Source: Primula veris
Taxonomy: Eukaryota; Streptophyta; Magnoliopsida; Ericales; Primulaceae
Assembly: GCA_963682055.1 (NCBI GenBank)
Contig: OY821749.1
Span: 23,505,631-23,569,630 of the forward strand
Reading direction: 5' to 3'
Length of the DNA stretch: 64,000 nt
Position 1 is the first letter of the stretch. Each line of letters begins with the position of its first letter. Below, piece after piece: positions 21,951 to 42,500 of this stretch. Made by a program: the position numbers and the translations under genes. Below the pieces are notes generated by a model. That model ran no database searches, was not told the DNA's origin, and saw nothing but the letters and a program-made list of their open reading frames with translations.

Positions 21951-24907
21951 ATGGGTGATCACTTTTTCATGGGATCATATATTGGAGATGAAGATTTGGA
22001 AGCTGTTGTTAGGGGCTGCACCTCTGTACCATCAACTAACAACATCCAAAACACTTACTTTGATCATCTTGCAATCGACCAAAATGATTTACTTTCAAAT
22101 TCTTATCCCCAATATTTCGAGAATGAAATAATTTTGGATGAATTAGAAGCGTTTTATAAACCGTTTTATCCAACTATAAACCCTTACTCGTCCAACAGCA
22201 ACGTGACTTCATCGGTTGGTTCGATGTTGTGTGCTAGAGAGATTGAAGGACAAGAGCAAAAACCTTTTATTGCCTGTGGATCTTCCCTTGCTTGTACTAG
22301 TCATGAGGCTACTAAGTACAAAAGAAGGTAAGCTTATTTTAGAGCTTTTTTTGGTTAATTGTTGCTTTTAAGCTCTTTGATCTCTTTTAAAAAAAAGACT
22401 TAGGTGCTAAAGAGGAACTACTCCAGCTTATTCTCAGCCTCAAATAAGCCAACTTATTTGTTTATGTGCTCTAGCTAAGCAGGGCACATGTTATCAGGAT
22501 TAAACCTTTTTTTTCTGAAGATCTGGTTTCGTGAGGTGGTTTTCTTAAAAAGTATAGTTTTTTTCGGAAATTTTAAATAAATTGTTACTTTTAAGTCCGT
22601 GTGTCCGTGTCTAATTTTTACTTACAACTAAAATACTCTAAAGAAACTTATAATAAAGGTAACCCTAAAGTTTTTTTCTTTTTGCATTTAAGATGCATCG
22701 ATATATATTTGATGCACCGGTATGAACTCTTTTCGGATGATATTTCCCCCCTTTCATTATTCTGTTATTAAATTATTTTTTATGAGCATATTATGTAATT
22801 AATGACTCTTTTGAGTACTTTTTGCAATCAGGAAAAATCAGCAGAAAAGAGTGGTAATGCAAGTTAAAGAGGAAAGTCTTTCTTCTGATAAATGGGCTTG
22901 GAGAAAATATGGTCAAAAACCAATTAAAGGCTCCCCTTATCCAAGGTATATCTCTATTTCCCTAGATTTCACAATTAATTAAGCTTCCACTTTGATTTCA
23001 TTTAAATTCGGATAATTTCATAGCATATCTCCAAGCACTGATTTCATGAATAGATGTACTCTTTGAACCCTTTTAATAATTTTATGCACGCAACAAAGCA
23101 GGTTCGCCTAAAAACGTAAGCATATGGACTAATTACTTAGTTAACATTAAATTATATGTAATAAAAGAAATTCAGATAGAGTATGGTCAGGCTTTTGGCT
23201 TCACTGATAGTATACCGTCAAAAAGCTTCTAAATGATATTTTCTTTTAAATGATAATCTCTCTCTGTCACTAAACAAATGTCAAAATAATTAGAACTTTA
23301 ATCATCAAATTTTTCATATCAAAAGTAGAACAGAATAAAAAACAAAAGTAGAAATAAAACAGTTGCTATGAAGTACCTAAACATTTCTCAACACAAATAC
23401 GTTTATTCATATAACATCCATATTTGTATTTATGACTACAATGTTTTTTAGGACATTGTTGTGACGGCATGTTTAAACAGCCAACGACCAGTTTGGTGAT
23501 GATTTTGGTTAGTAACTAGCACAAAGAAGAATACAAGCCTCGGTGACAAAATTCGTCCCTAGATGAAAGAGAAAAATTACGTTTAGGATACTTTACTATC
23601 AATGTTTAACGATTTAGCTATTATACTAACAATTTTAACAATTCAAGTATTAATTTACGAAATTTATCATAATTGAGGATCCATCGTTAAACAAAATGAT
23701 GAAATGACACTCACATTCTCTTGCCTAGCAAATGATGAGTGCAATTCTATTAACATCCGTAAAAAATAGATCCCCAAATATGAAATATATCAACTGTAAT
23801 TTCGTCGATTTATGATGTTATTCCCTTAATTAGACGAAATTTCGTAGTTCATTAACTCAATTGTTAAAAGTTATAGTTTAATACCTAAATCATTAACCAA
23901 CAATAGTACATGACATTAAAAAGTATTTTTTTCTCTAAATGAAAACACAACCATGACGCCAAAAAATGTTTGTTTGACTAGCTACAAGTTTAACAAAGGC
24001 AAAGTTTGTAATGCTCACGACCTTGTTAGAAACGAAGTTGTCTTTAGTAGCAAGTTTGTATATGGATGCAAAGAACTTCCACAAATATCCAATAAACCCT
24101 CGAACATATATATCTTAATGTTGAACCCAAAAAATATACACCATGATAACATTTAGCAAGGCTAGCTATCTAGTTTTCTAAAGTACTTAGATAGGTACCT
24201 TTTTTTCGCAACCATTAAAACCCTCAAATTAATGCATACCTTATAATGTTGCAACCAAAAAATATAGACCTGGCCAAGGCAAGAATTTCGATAGTAACGA
24301 AATTTGGGTTACCAAAATTTCCACAAACTAGTAGCATCATATAGCCCCTCAAATATAAACCTTAATGTTGCATTGAAAATATATAGACCAAGATAACATA
24401 AGTTAGGTAAATTTTCTAGGCGGCAAATAGCTTGCTAAATTGTTGTGTTTCTTGTGTAGCAACTAATTATTTTCAATTTTGATTTTTTGTATGTAAAAAA
24501 AAAACAGGAGCTATTACAGGTGCAGTAGTTCAAAGGGATGTTTGGCAAGGAAACAAGTAGAGAGAAGTTTCTCGGACCCTCAAACATTCATCATTACTTA
24601 TACCGCTGAACACTGCCATGCCCACCCCACACGCCGCAACTCCCTTGCCGGAACCACTCGTAACAAATTTCCAAAAAGCCCCTCAAAAACGCCCACTAAC
24701 GAACCAACTCGTGACACGGCATCACCACCCCACAAAAAGAATGATTCTCCTAATTATATTTCTCATATTGAGGATAATATTAGTGCTTGCAAGCAAGAAA
24801 TAGTTTTTAGTGATGATTTTGATGTTGGATTTAACGAGATGGGCTATGAATGTGATGTTTGGGGTGATCACATGTTAGAGAATATGAAATGGTTTGGTAT
24901 ACAATGA
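21951..24907 (+). CDS. WRKY22/29: Group IIe WRKY transcription factor, WRKY22/29 type (296 aa)
   Basis: Three exons: 21951-22327, 22832-22945, 24508-24907, with GT-AG introns both in phase 2. The spliced frame is 891 nt. The WRKY domain spans about residues 145-205. WRKYGQK (149-155) and [10 protein letters not shown] are split from [11 protein letters not shown] by the second intron at the conserved Arg codon, as is usual for group II. Zinc ligands fit C-X5-C-X23-H-X1-H (Cys169, Cys175, His199, His201). After the domain comes [12 protein letters not shown], typical of the WRKY22/27/29 branch, and an acidic tail. Such proteins bind W-boxes in the nucleus and act downstream of immune MAP kinases in Arabidopsis. 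Intron 2 is long (1,562 bp). An out-of-frame ATG at 21859 would overlap the start if transcribed. The subgroup is clear; the exact orthologue is not. Confidence 0.95.
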
Positions 24908-26830
24908 CGATTGAAAGTGATGGTATTGTAACTAGTATAGTTCAAAACAGAATTATTTAGTTAGGTGGCTTTGTTCAGTTTTTCACAATTGTTGTCAAAC
25001 TAGATGTGTTTTTTAACGATATCAATATGTAAGTTCTCTGGAAGTACTTCAAACGAAAATATATACGACAAACATAGTAAAATAATTTCCATAGAGATTA
25101 TTGATCATCACTAGCCAAAGAAAATTAATCCCAAGTATGGATCGATCGAACGAACCAGGATTTGTTCATCGTTTCTTGTGTTGAAGGTTGAAATTTGAAA
25201 TCAAGAATTGGAAATGTTAAACTTTTGCATATTGGTTAACTTATTGTACATGTACCTATAAAGTCCGAAGATTGAGAAAGATACACGGTAAGCAATTAAG
25301 GCTATACTTTGGCTAATTGTATACTAAAAAAGGGTAGTCGATTATTTATCATTTCACTAATAAAGACTAGAGGACCGGACTCGTTCGGTTACTTATCTAA
25401 CTCTTCATCATCCGACCTCATAGATGTGTTTAAAAATTCCAAACCTAGCTAGCTTATAGCTACCCCAATCTATAGTAATATACATGAATTATGAGAGATT
25501 GCTTCTCTACTTGTTGGTCCAATGTGCCAGCTACGTTCCATTTTTTAAGAAGAAAATCCAATGAGATACAAATATTCTATTGTTGCGTTATTTATTGCCC
25601 ATTTAAAGCAAAGCTTCAGAAGCTAACATTATTTTTAAGCTCGACTTTGTTTGCTTAGTAAGATATTTTCCTATATTGTAGAAATGAAGTGTTATGTATA
25701 TTATAGAATAAAGCAATCTCGTGTGGATACTGAACTTTAGTTGACACATCATTGCTTGTTTGCTGGATTACTTATAATTATTTAGTTTGGTATTTCTTTA
25801 TCCGAGGGGAAGATAAGTACTGTGGACTATCGGGGACCAAAACCCCCCACTACCCCCAAAAATTATGATTTGTTTTTGTTAATTTTATAGTGTACTTTTA
25901 TTAAAATTTGTTATACATAATGATTTAGCACCCCGTAATTTATTATAATTGACTAATGTAAATTTGACATTCATTTATAGTTACTGCCCACTGGTTTGGT
26001 CTCGTCAATATATCATAAATTTGTAGACCAATTCAATAATTTTGCTTCTATAAAATAAAGTGACTTGTTTCGCAGTTGCAAGAGAATTTGGCGGAAAACC
26101 ATTAATTTAGCTCATCTTATTGCCCAAGTTTATTCTATCAATTATTTTATTTGCTGAAAGTATGTGAAGTAGCCATATATATAATCCTATAATTAATGAT
26201 TATATCACAGTAAAGATGGTTGGCTGGATTTTTCCAAACTTCCAAAGATATGCCCTAAGGACTTTAGTAATTAATATTATATGTACTAATTATTTCGCTG
26301 CATTATTAGAAACTGGAACTAGGACGCAAGCAAGTTGGATTTGTGGGGAATAACTTTAATACAAATTTGCAATGAATCGACTGTTTTTAAATATTGAAAA
26401 AGATAGTTATTAGTACTTGTGCTAAAAGAATAATAAAGCATCATTATAAACATATAATGGCCTTTTTTTATGTTTTTGATTGAAATATTTCAACCGTATA
26501 CTCCTCTTATCTGAAAGTAGATGAAGAGAAATACAAACACATGAAAACGTTTAGAACGTGATATTTTTAGCTGTAACTATAACTGATATACATGATCGTA
26601 TGCTTGTCAAACACACTTTACTTCACGCTATATTAATACCATTTTAGTAGAACAAACAGTACACAATTTCTAAATGATCAGATGATAGATCTGCTTTGGT
26701 TTCTTCCAAAACCAAATTCTCTTGACTATTTTCACAACATTTGGTTCCACAAGTTCACAATAAACACACAAATGTAAAATAGAACCAAATAGCATACCAA
26801 CTATACACACAGACAGGGTCGGATATGTAT
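24908..26830. other. Intergenic region between the WRKY and GH9 genes
   Basis: It contains the 3' end of the WRKY transcript and, reading from the other side, that of the GH9 gene. No additional gene is visible. A G/C-rich patch with CCCCCC near 25840-25860 looks like an old transposon end but has no partner I can identify. Confidence 0.5.
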
Positions 26831-34930
<8,100 letters not shown>

Positions 34931-35002
34931 TTATCTGATAAAAATTTAGCTTAATGCTACTTATCTAGTAGTTATACTAAACACTAACGTTGTGAGAATG
35001 GG

Positions 35003-35010
35003 AATATAAA
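35003..35010 (-). promoter_or_regulatory. Possible TATA box of the GH9 gene
   Basis: On the minus strand the sequence reads TTTATATT about 100 bp before the ATG at 34903. Position and composition fit a plant TATA box, but there is no independent support. Confidence 0.3.
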
Positions 35011-35124
35011 GCAGGAAAAGTATGGGTACGCTTAAGAATGATTATGAACTTAAAACAAGGATATTGTTTGAAGAGTTGAAATGTTGAATAATTGTTGCAG
35101 TATATTTACACACTACACAAACTG

Positions 35125-35594
35125 CCCACTCCTCAACGTCATAAGAATTTCATAGAAACATGCACATATTTCAAATGATGCTTATGAACATCTATCAAAA
35201 TTTTAGTTTATAACTGATTTCAAACCCATGCTAGGCTCGAATCATGCTGTATATGACTTTAGTAGAAATATTGATTTTTGCAATATTTAAGCAAATATGA
35301 CTTTAGTAGAAATATAATGTTGATACCTTTACTCAGAAAAAAACTTCTACCTTCATCCACCTTAGACCTCCTAGCTTTTTCAAAGAAACAGAAAAAAGCT
35401 CAAAGTATAAGCTTATCAACCGAAAGTTTGGTCCAGCTTTTAAGTCATAAGATAAGAAATCTGAGCTTAAAAGCTTCAACAAGAGACTTACATACTCCGA
35501 TTATTTGCCAAACGAGAATTTCCAATACAGCACACTCAATTCTCCTAAAATATGTTTTGACATTTTGATCCTGCTAATGACGTTGAGGAGTGGG
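35125..35594. mobile_element. Small inverted-repeat element (470 bp) in the GH9 upstream region
   Basis: A perfect 18-bp inverted pair, CCCACTCCTCAACGTCAT at 35125-35142 and its complement at 35577-35594. The interior contains AAGCTTTTAAGTC/GCTTAAAAGC-like words, as in many hAT-type MITEs, and a repeated 20-bp word (about 35254 and 35295). The 8 bp on each side (ACAAACTG, AACAATTG) agree only partly, so the superfamily is uncertain. Confidence 0.55.
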
Positions 35595-36535
35595 AACAAT
35601 TGTAACCCATAAAGTATATTCATGCATACTTTGTGATTAACGTGCCAACGCATCAGTTAGAACTTTCAACACTTCAAACAATCTATATTCTGGGAAATCA
35701 TTCTCACATTTTCTAACAGACCCATAATATATTTTACTACTAAATAATATTTGCATTTTTTTTATGCCGTGTTTTGAGACCAATATAGCTCTAAATAGGC
35801 ATTGTTAATGGAAAAGAAAAAAGGAAAAGGTTTACTACCAGCTTAAGACAGGGACCATTCACTTAACGCTGTTCAGTTTAATTGGCTTAATATGAGCTAT
35901 CTAGAGCTAAATGTTTTCAAAACGTCTGAACAGAGAACAAGAAATTTTGGCACAGAAGATAATACGATAAGGAAAATGATAGTATTTACAAAATGCAAAT
36001 GATGTAAAGGGTTGATTTTCCGAGCCACAGAATATGCATACAGAGGCACGGAAAAAAAAAACTTTTACCCGCAACTTCATTACCTGTCAATATCGTTCTA
36101 GAGTATGCTAACGTTGGATTTAAGATTAAATTCGAAATCAAGAAACAACATTTCAAGTTTAAAAGGAAATATGTAACACGAACAACAATATTAACAAGTC
36201 ATGACTTTTACCCGGTAGTTTCATATATTAAATTGTTCAAGATGTAAAAACTGCATTGAAATGTTACAACTCGAAGCCAGACCTCCCAAGTATCGCGAAC
36301 CCCTCCTAAGTATAACCATACTACCAAATTAAGTTGGAACAAAACGTTAAATTCGTTATACAAAAGCTGCAAGTGCCCAATACCTTAAAAGCATGTCACT
36401 AAATCACCATCACCTTCTAAGTAATTACTGTAGAGAAAGTGATTCCTGAACAATCCGCTCACAAAATATACCAAGGGAATATGAAGATCCCTAAACCACT
36501 ACACAAAATAGACACATGGTTCTTTCTAGTTTTCA
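35595..36535. other. Region between the GH9 promoter and the PIAL 3' end
   Basis: No coding frame supported. The right part must contain the 3' untranslated region of the PIAL-type gene, which ends at 36536. Confidence 0.5.
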
Positions 36536-39500
36536 CTAACAATACTTTGGATTAGGTAGAGCAGCTGAGATGGCAGATAAGGGCTGAGTCGATGGCCTGG
36601 TAGCTTGAATCGGCTGAGCTGGTTGAAATATAAACTGCTGATGAGCTTGATGATAAGCCTGTCCTTGAAGAGCCCCACGCATTCTGCCTGTAGGCCTCCA
36701 ACCACTCTCATCAGTATGCGAACCATTGGCGGGTCTAACATAAGGTGATGATGTGGCAATCAAAGCTGGTGACATGTCTCTGTTTGCTTGGATGAGAACT
36801 GGTCCACCTGTTACTACATAGTCTGGTCGTTGAGCCGATGACATTTGTTGATGGGAAACTGGGTTATGATTTTGGGGTCTTTGGGTAGAAAAACGATTTA
36901 AATTTGGATTTGGAGAGTGGCCCATAACAAGAGGGGTCCTAACTTGAGGACTACGAATTGGATATGGGTCTGAGTTTTGGTGCCATGTTGGGACACGTGG
37001 GGAGGGTCTTAGTGAGGGGGTACTGGACAGAGTTGGTGGATTTGGAACGAAAGTATACACTTGGGGATGCTGAACCTGCAAATAAGTTAACATAAGAGTT
37101 AAGAGTACAATTAAAGATACATAAGTGAAAGAGTTTGGAAGCTTTCCTAAGTAAGTATGAAAACACAGACAACAGTTTTTAACAAGCCCATATCTGATCC
37201 TTTCAGCTAAGATGGTATGGACTTCCTCTTGGAATAAAATTTTTTCCAAAAATAATAAGGGTATGTTTAAGTTAAATTAGTTCAGTGATACATCTTTGGA
37301 AATTTAGATGGAAAAAAAAATGCAGCAATTTTCTTAAATCGAGGGACAAACTCTGCTTTAATTACAGGGTTTTTAAAAAGGGAAACAGACCCTTATTCAA
37401 GATGATCCAAGACAAGCTTAACGAGTCATGTTAATTACCTATCTGAACATCGACAAATCACGTTTGCGCAAATTATGTTTGGGAAACTAACAAAATTTTA
37501 CATTAGTATATCGATTTAAGATCTTTTCCATTTTGTACACTACATAGGAAAAAACACATAGATTTATGCACTTATATTGAAAATCCGGTATAGGAGAGTG
37601 TACAAAATAGTAATTACATGGTAAAATGAATTGTGTACAAAATCTTTGCGAAGCTTATGCGTTTTTCTATAAGGTAAACTACATTACCTAAGAGCCTGGC
37701 AAATAACTGTTGCATTAGTGTACAAATTACTAATTGTTACGCTACACTGGCTATAAACTATAATATCAGGCTATTAGAATCCATATTCCTTTTACCATTA
37801 AAAGGCCTCGTAATGGTAAGGATGGATATCTCTTTATAAACCACAAGCTCGATTATTATCTAGACGATGTGGGATAACTACTCTAACACAGGCAAAATAG
37901 TGGAAGCAGATATAACCTGTGTTTGAAATTGCGGCAAAGAAGATAAGCTCATTGGAGACCTATTGACTGGATTGATAGTCGATGGGTTTGTTTGAGACGA
38001 TTGAAAAATATTCAAGCATGGTCTACAGTTTTGCATCTGCCTCTCAGGCATGCCATAATTCATATTAGAATTATCATTACCCGATAGTGAGTGTTGTGTA
38101 ATGAATGGTGGTGATTGAATTTGAAGGGATTGTAGTGTGGCCTGTACTCTTGGTAGTGTTATCGCTGAAATTTCTCCATATTCATTTCTAACCGTAAAAT
38201 TTTCAACTTGTGATTGTTGTGATTGCAAGTTACTCAAAACAGAATTAGTACTATCGCCAATATTTTGAGGCTGTGATCTAGGGCCGGGCACTTCTGAAGA
38301 ATATGTGGACATTAATATTTGTGACAAAAAATCTGTATATATATGGCCATCATTAGTTTGGCTAACAAAGTTAGGATTATTCACACCCGAGGAAACTGTT
38401 GTATTTTCAACTTCAAAATTATTTGAAATATCAGCTGGAATAGGTTTTATATCCTGTATTTCAATCGGACTTGAAAGACTATTTATATCGTCGTCCACCT
38501 CGGTAAGGTCCATCAGATCTAATGGAGCATCTGAAAAGTAGCTAGGGTTTTGCTTAGATAGCATGTTTTCTTGGCCTTTTATAAAAGGCATCCATGATTT
38601 ATCTGCAGATATAATTACCTCAGAAACATCCTTTTGAACCTCTTTCAAGACCTGGAACATGGAATCATAGGTTTAATATAAAACTCTCAAAGAGTATAAC
38701 CATTTAGAAAAGATGATAAAAAAAGGACTTGCCTTAGCCATATAACGATCGATACGAAGATCGACGTAGCTGGCACATTGATTACAGCAAGGACAGCGCC
38801 ACCATGGCCTTTGCGAGTTTATTCCCACAAAGTTGTCGAAGTCAAAACACTATAAACCAAAGATAGAATTTTTACTTAATTTAATCAGAACCAAACACAT
38901 TTTTGAAGCACAGCATATAACACAACATAATGAAGGAAAACCATGAGAAAAACAGCAGTATGTCCAAGCATGTTAAGAGCGATTGCACGGGTGGACGTAT
39001 ACGAGATTTCTCCGTGTTCTATTAAATTTTCAACGTCGATATTTATTTGAGATCGAATACCAGAAAAAACTAAAGCATGCTAAGAAGTTTTTCCTATTTG
39101 ATAAACAGTTTAAGAGAATCAAAGAAAGCATATCCCAATAATTATGCACAAACGACCTATATTTCATTTTAAATAAGAAAAATGTCCTTAGTGGAGACTT
39201 TGGTATCTGGATCGAAAGATGACCTTCAGTAAATTAGGGTTAATAATTAAATCATAATAACAGCAGAATCCTGTTAAATATATACCTACTTATCACCCAC
39301 TTGAGCACAAACGAAACTATGGCACCATGACAAGAGGATCTAATCAGGACAGACATGATTGCTTATATGGCCATACTACATTGACCCGAATCATATAACT
39401 GTGTACTTTCTTATGTACTCCATTTATTCAACTCAAAAACACAACTTTGATATGAATGTAGTATATTTTTTCACAAAGTGCTCACCTGGATATGTTTGCA

Positions 39501-42500
39501 TGAATGTCCTTTAACAGGAGTCTTAATACGCTGACAGCTGTATGATGGAAGATACAAAATAAGAAAATCAGCCCAATATAAAATTTATTTAAAAGAAAAA
39601 AACAATAGAAGATACTCAAGGTTCTCCAGAAAGAACAAGACAACGTCCCAATCCAAACTCAAAACATTAAATTTCACCACATAAGAGAAACTTGGTCCTC
39701 AGGTTCTTATCAGATAATCATAGTAAGAGTACGATAAAGGAACCGAAAGGTTAGCCTGAATAGATCGAAGAACCGAAATTTATAGACAAAATTGTGAAGT
39801 TATGGAAAATATGTACTTATATGATTCTATTTTTGTTTGGCCTAAAAGGCAGTGGCTGCCTCTATATATTGTCTCTGATAACAGAGCCTAGCTGCTTAAA
39901 CCAGCTACCAGGATTAAGTCAGATTTTTTACCTCGAAAATTGTCACGAAATGCTTAAGATAAAAAGAAGCTTAATTATGTAAATATCCAATAAGAACTTG
40001 TATTTAGTTGAATTACGTGTTAACTGTAACAAACAGAAGTTCACCAACCAATTATTGGTTCTTTTGTCGTATCACTTAGATGGTTTTTAAAGGATTACTC
40101 ACAAACAGAAGTTCACCAACCAATTATTGGTTCTTTTGTCGTATCACATAAACGATTACTCAATAAGAACAACGTGACAACAGCCATCAAATCACATAAA
40201 TAAATGGCAAATGACCTCAATAGTTGTATTGATAATTGGGAAGACACTTATATATATGAGGGCTGAGGCATTAGATTGCAATGCAGTATATATGAGGGCT
40301 GAGGCATTAGATTGCAGTGCAGCTTCTATATTTGCAATATTATGTTCTTATGTCTGATTTTGTTTGTATATTTCTGCGCTCTTCTAACCTGCTTAATATT
40401 TGTCTCATAAATATGCTTGCACCGTCTTTCACAAGTCCTGTGTTGAATGGGTTGGCAATTTAGAATCCTAGTATTTCTAACAAATAAGATAATTCCTTCT
40501 TCTAAGCTAGTAATTAAGGACTCAACGGGTCTTGAAATTAAACTTTAGAGGCGAAAAAGCATATGGCTTTCTTGTTTAATTTATTATAATTTTGAATATA
40601 GATTTCTATTTGCATAAAATAAATAAAACAAAATGACAACTAACCTTATTGGGCAATTAAGTGAAATTCGGGAGGGGCCTTCAACAAGCTCCGAGTCTAA
40701 TAAGAATACAAGAGACATTTAGAGAGAATTGCGAAAAATAAATTTATTTTGATATGCCTGACAAAAGTTTTATTTTAACTTTATTACAATTTGCACTATT
40801 TAACATACCTTGATCATGCAGTGAAACTTCAGGCTGAACATAATCTTGCAGAGCTGCAGTATTGAGACTTGATATCATGCTCATATATGCAACCACTATC
40901 ACATAATTTCCTTCACATATAAAATAAGAAGAAATAATATCTTTACATCAGAAATATAAAATCAATAAAAGCATAGGACAATCAGAATATACAATCTACT
41001 AACATACCAGAAAAGTGGCCCAGAACTTGAAGCATATTTGTCCCATACTTGAGCATATGCACGACATTAGTTGGCACCAGTGGTCCACCCACCTGATAGG
41101 GTGAAATAACAACACAATTTATATGTTAAAATTTTCCTTCTTTCATTGATGTCACGTACTTAGGAAAGGGGAAAACGTTTAGAAAAAGAAAGTAGTACAA
41201 ACCATAGACACACTGGTCCTCCTTTCGATACATTTTCCGTTTATGAGAAAACTACAAAGTAAAACAAAAAAGCAAGTTCAATATTGAATATAATACTTCC
41301 ACTTGGCCGAAAAGCAGGGGTGGGTAAGATCATACTTTGCCTGAGGGGGGCTTATTATGCAAGAAGATGTTTGCAAGTCATCTATTTGAGCCACGAACAA
41401 CCTCTGCAGGCAAGATATAAGGAGAAGGTCAAGCAATCTGCTAAGTCACTTTTCTTTTCTAAAAGTACATATATATAATCTTGGACTTCAGAAATAGAAC
41501 TTGGTTTAAAAGATAAAAAGAGCTTACTATCTTTTCTTCCTCTGAAGGCTTCACACTCTTCGAAATACAGAAATCCCTAACATACGTACCATAGCCAGGC
41601 TACATTAGAAAACAAGAATCAGATAAGACAACGTTTCTTAAAAATAGAGGGAGAACTAAAATAATCATAAAGAAAAATCTGGAAGAAGAACCTTCACTTT
41701 AAGAACAGTTAATATTTGGCCCATTTTGAATTGAGGGTAGAATCTGCAAATCCACATTGAAAACAATAATAGTTTGGGTAAGATAGGAATTTTTTGTGAC
41801 CTCAGAACTCGCTATATGAAAGCATCTTTAAAGCATACGGCACAGTATAAAAAATTATTGCATGACATGTAATGGCAATATTAGGCATGTCTAACTTTTA
41901 TTATGTGACCATATCGCAAAAAAAAGGTGGAGTTTTAAGAACACGACAAAACAGAAAGTAAGCTATGAGCTTAAGGGACATGAACACAAGCTACAATAAA
42001 AGGTGGAACCCTTTACAAACTATACCCTGGAAGGCTAAATATTTTTTCAAAGATGGCTACTATAACAGTATCTGGTTAAACATTTCTCAGATACACTTCA
42101 AATTGCTAACTTGCCCAATCATATAAAGAAAGACATAGGGATAATGATCAAGGTTTTTAAGCTGGTCTTGGGAGAGAATTTTTAAAATATTTACAAATTA
42201 ATCTCATCAAATTGCGGTTCAAACTTCAAATTTTGCAATTGCATTTCATACATGAGTAAGGAATTGTATCATGTGGCCTACAATCGATTATCCACTTAGC
42301 ACCAAAGTGAAGCATAATAAGAACACCGTCCCTCGTTATAAAGAAATAAGCTAATGAAATTAAAAATGAATAAGATAGCTAGATAATAATTTTGACTCAA
42401 AATTACAAGAGAAGAAAATGTCCACTATAGTGGAATATACACTCACCTTGCAATAATTGTCGGGATATTTTGGAGACAATCACCTAAATCTGTGTTCAGG

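Noticed and set aside
23953..24156. 67-codon frame inside WRKY intron 2
   Set aside because: No recognisable domain and AT-rich composition like the rest of the intron.
35125..35594. Firm hAT assignment of the inverted-repeat element
   Set aside because: Flanking 8-mers match only partly, so it is kept as an unclassified inverted-repeat element.
41336..41403. Apparent one-base insertion in a six-C run of a PIAL exon
   Set aside because: A careful recount of codons (AGC CCC CCT CAG) shows the exon is 68 nt and joins the next exon in frame; no frameshift.
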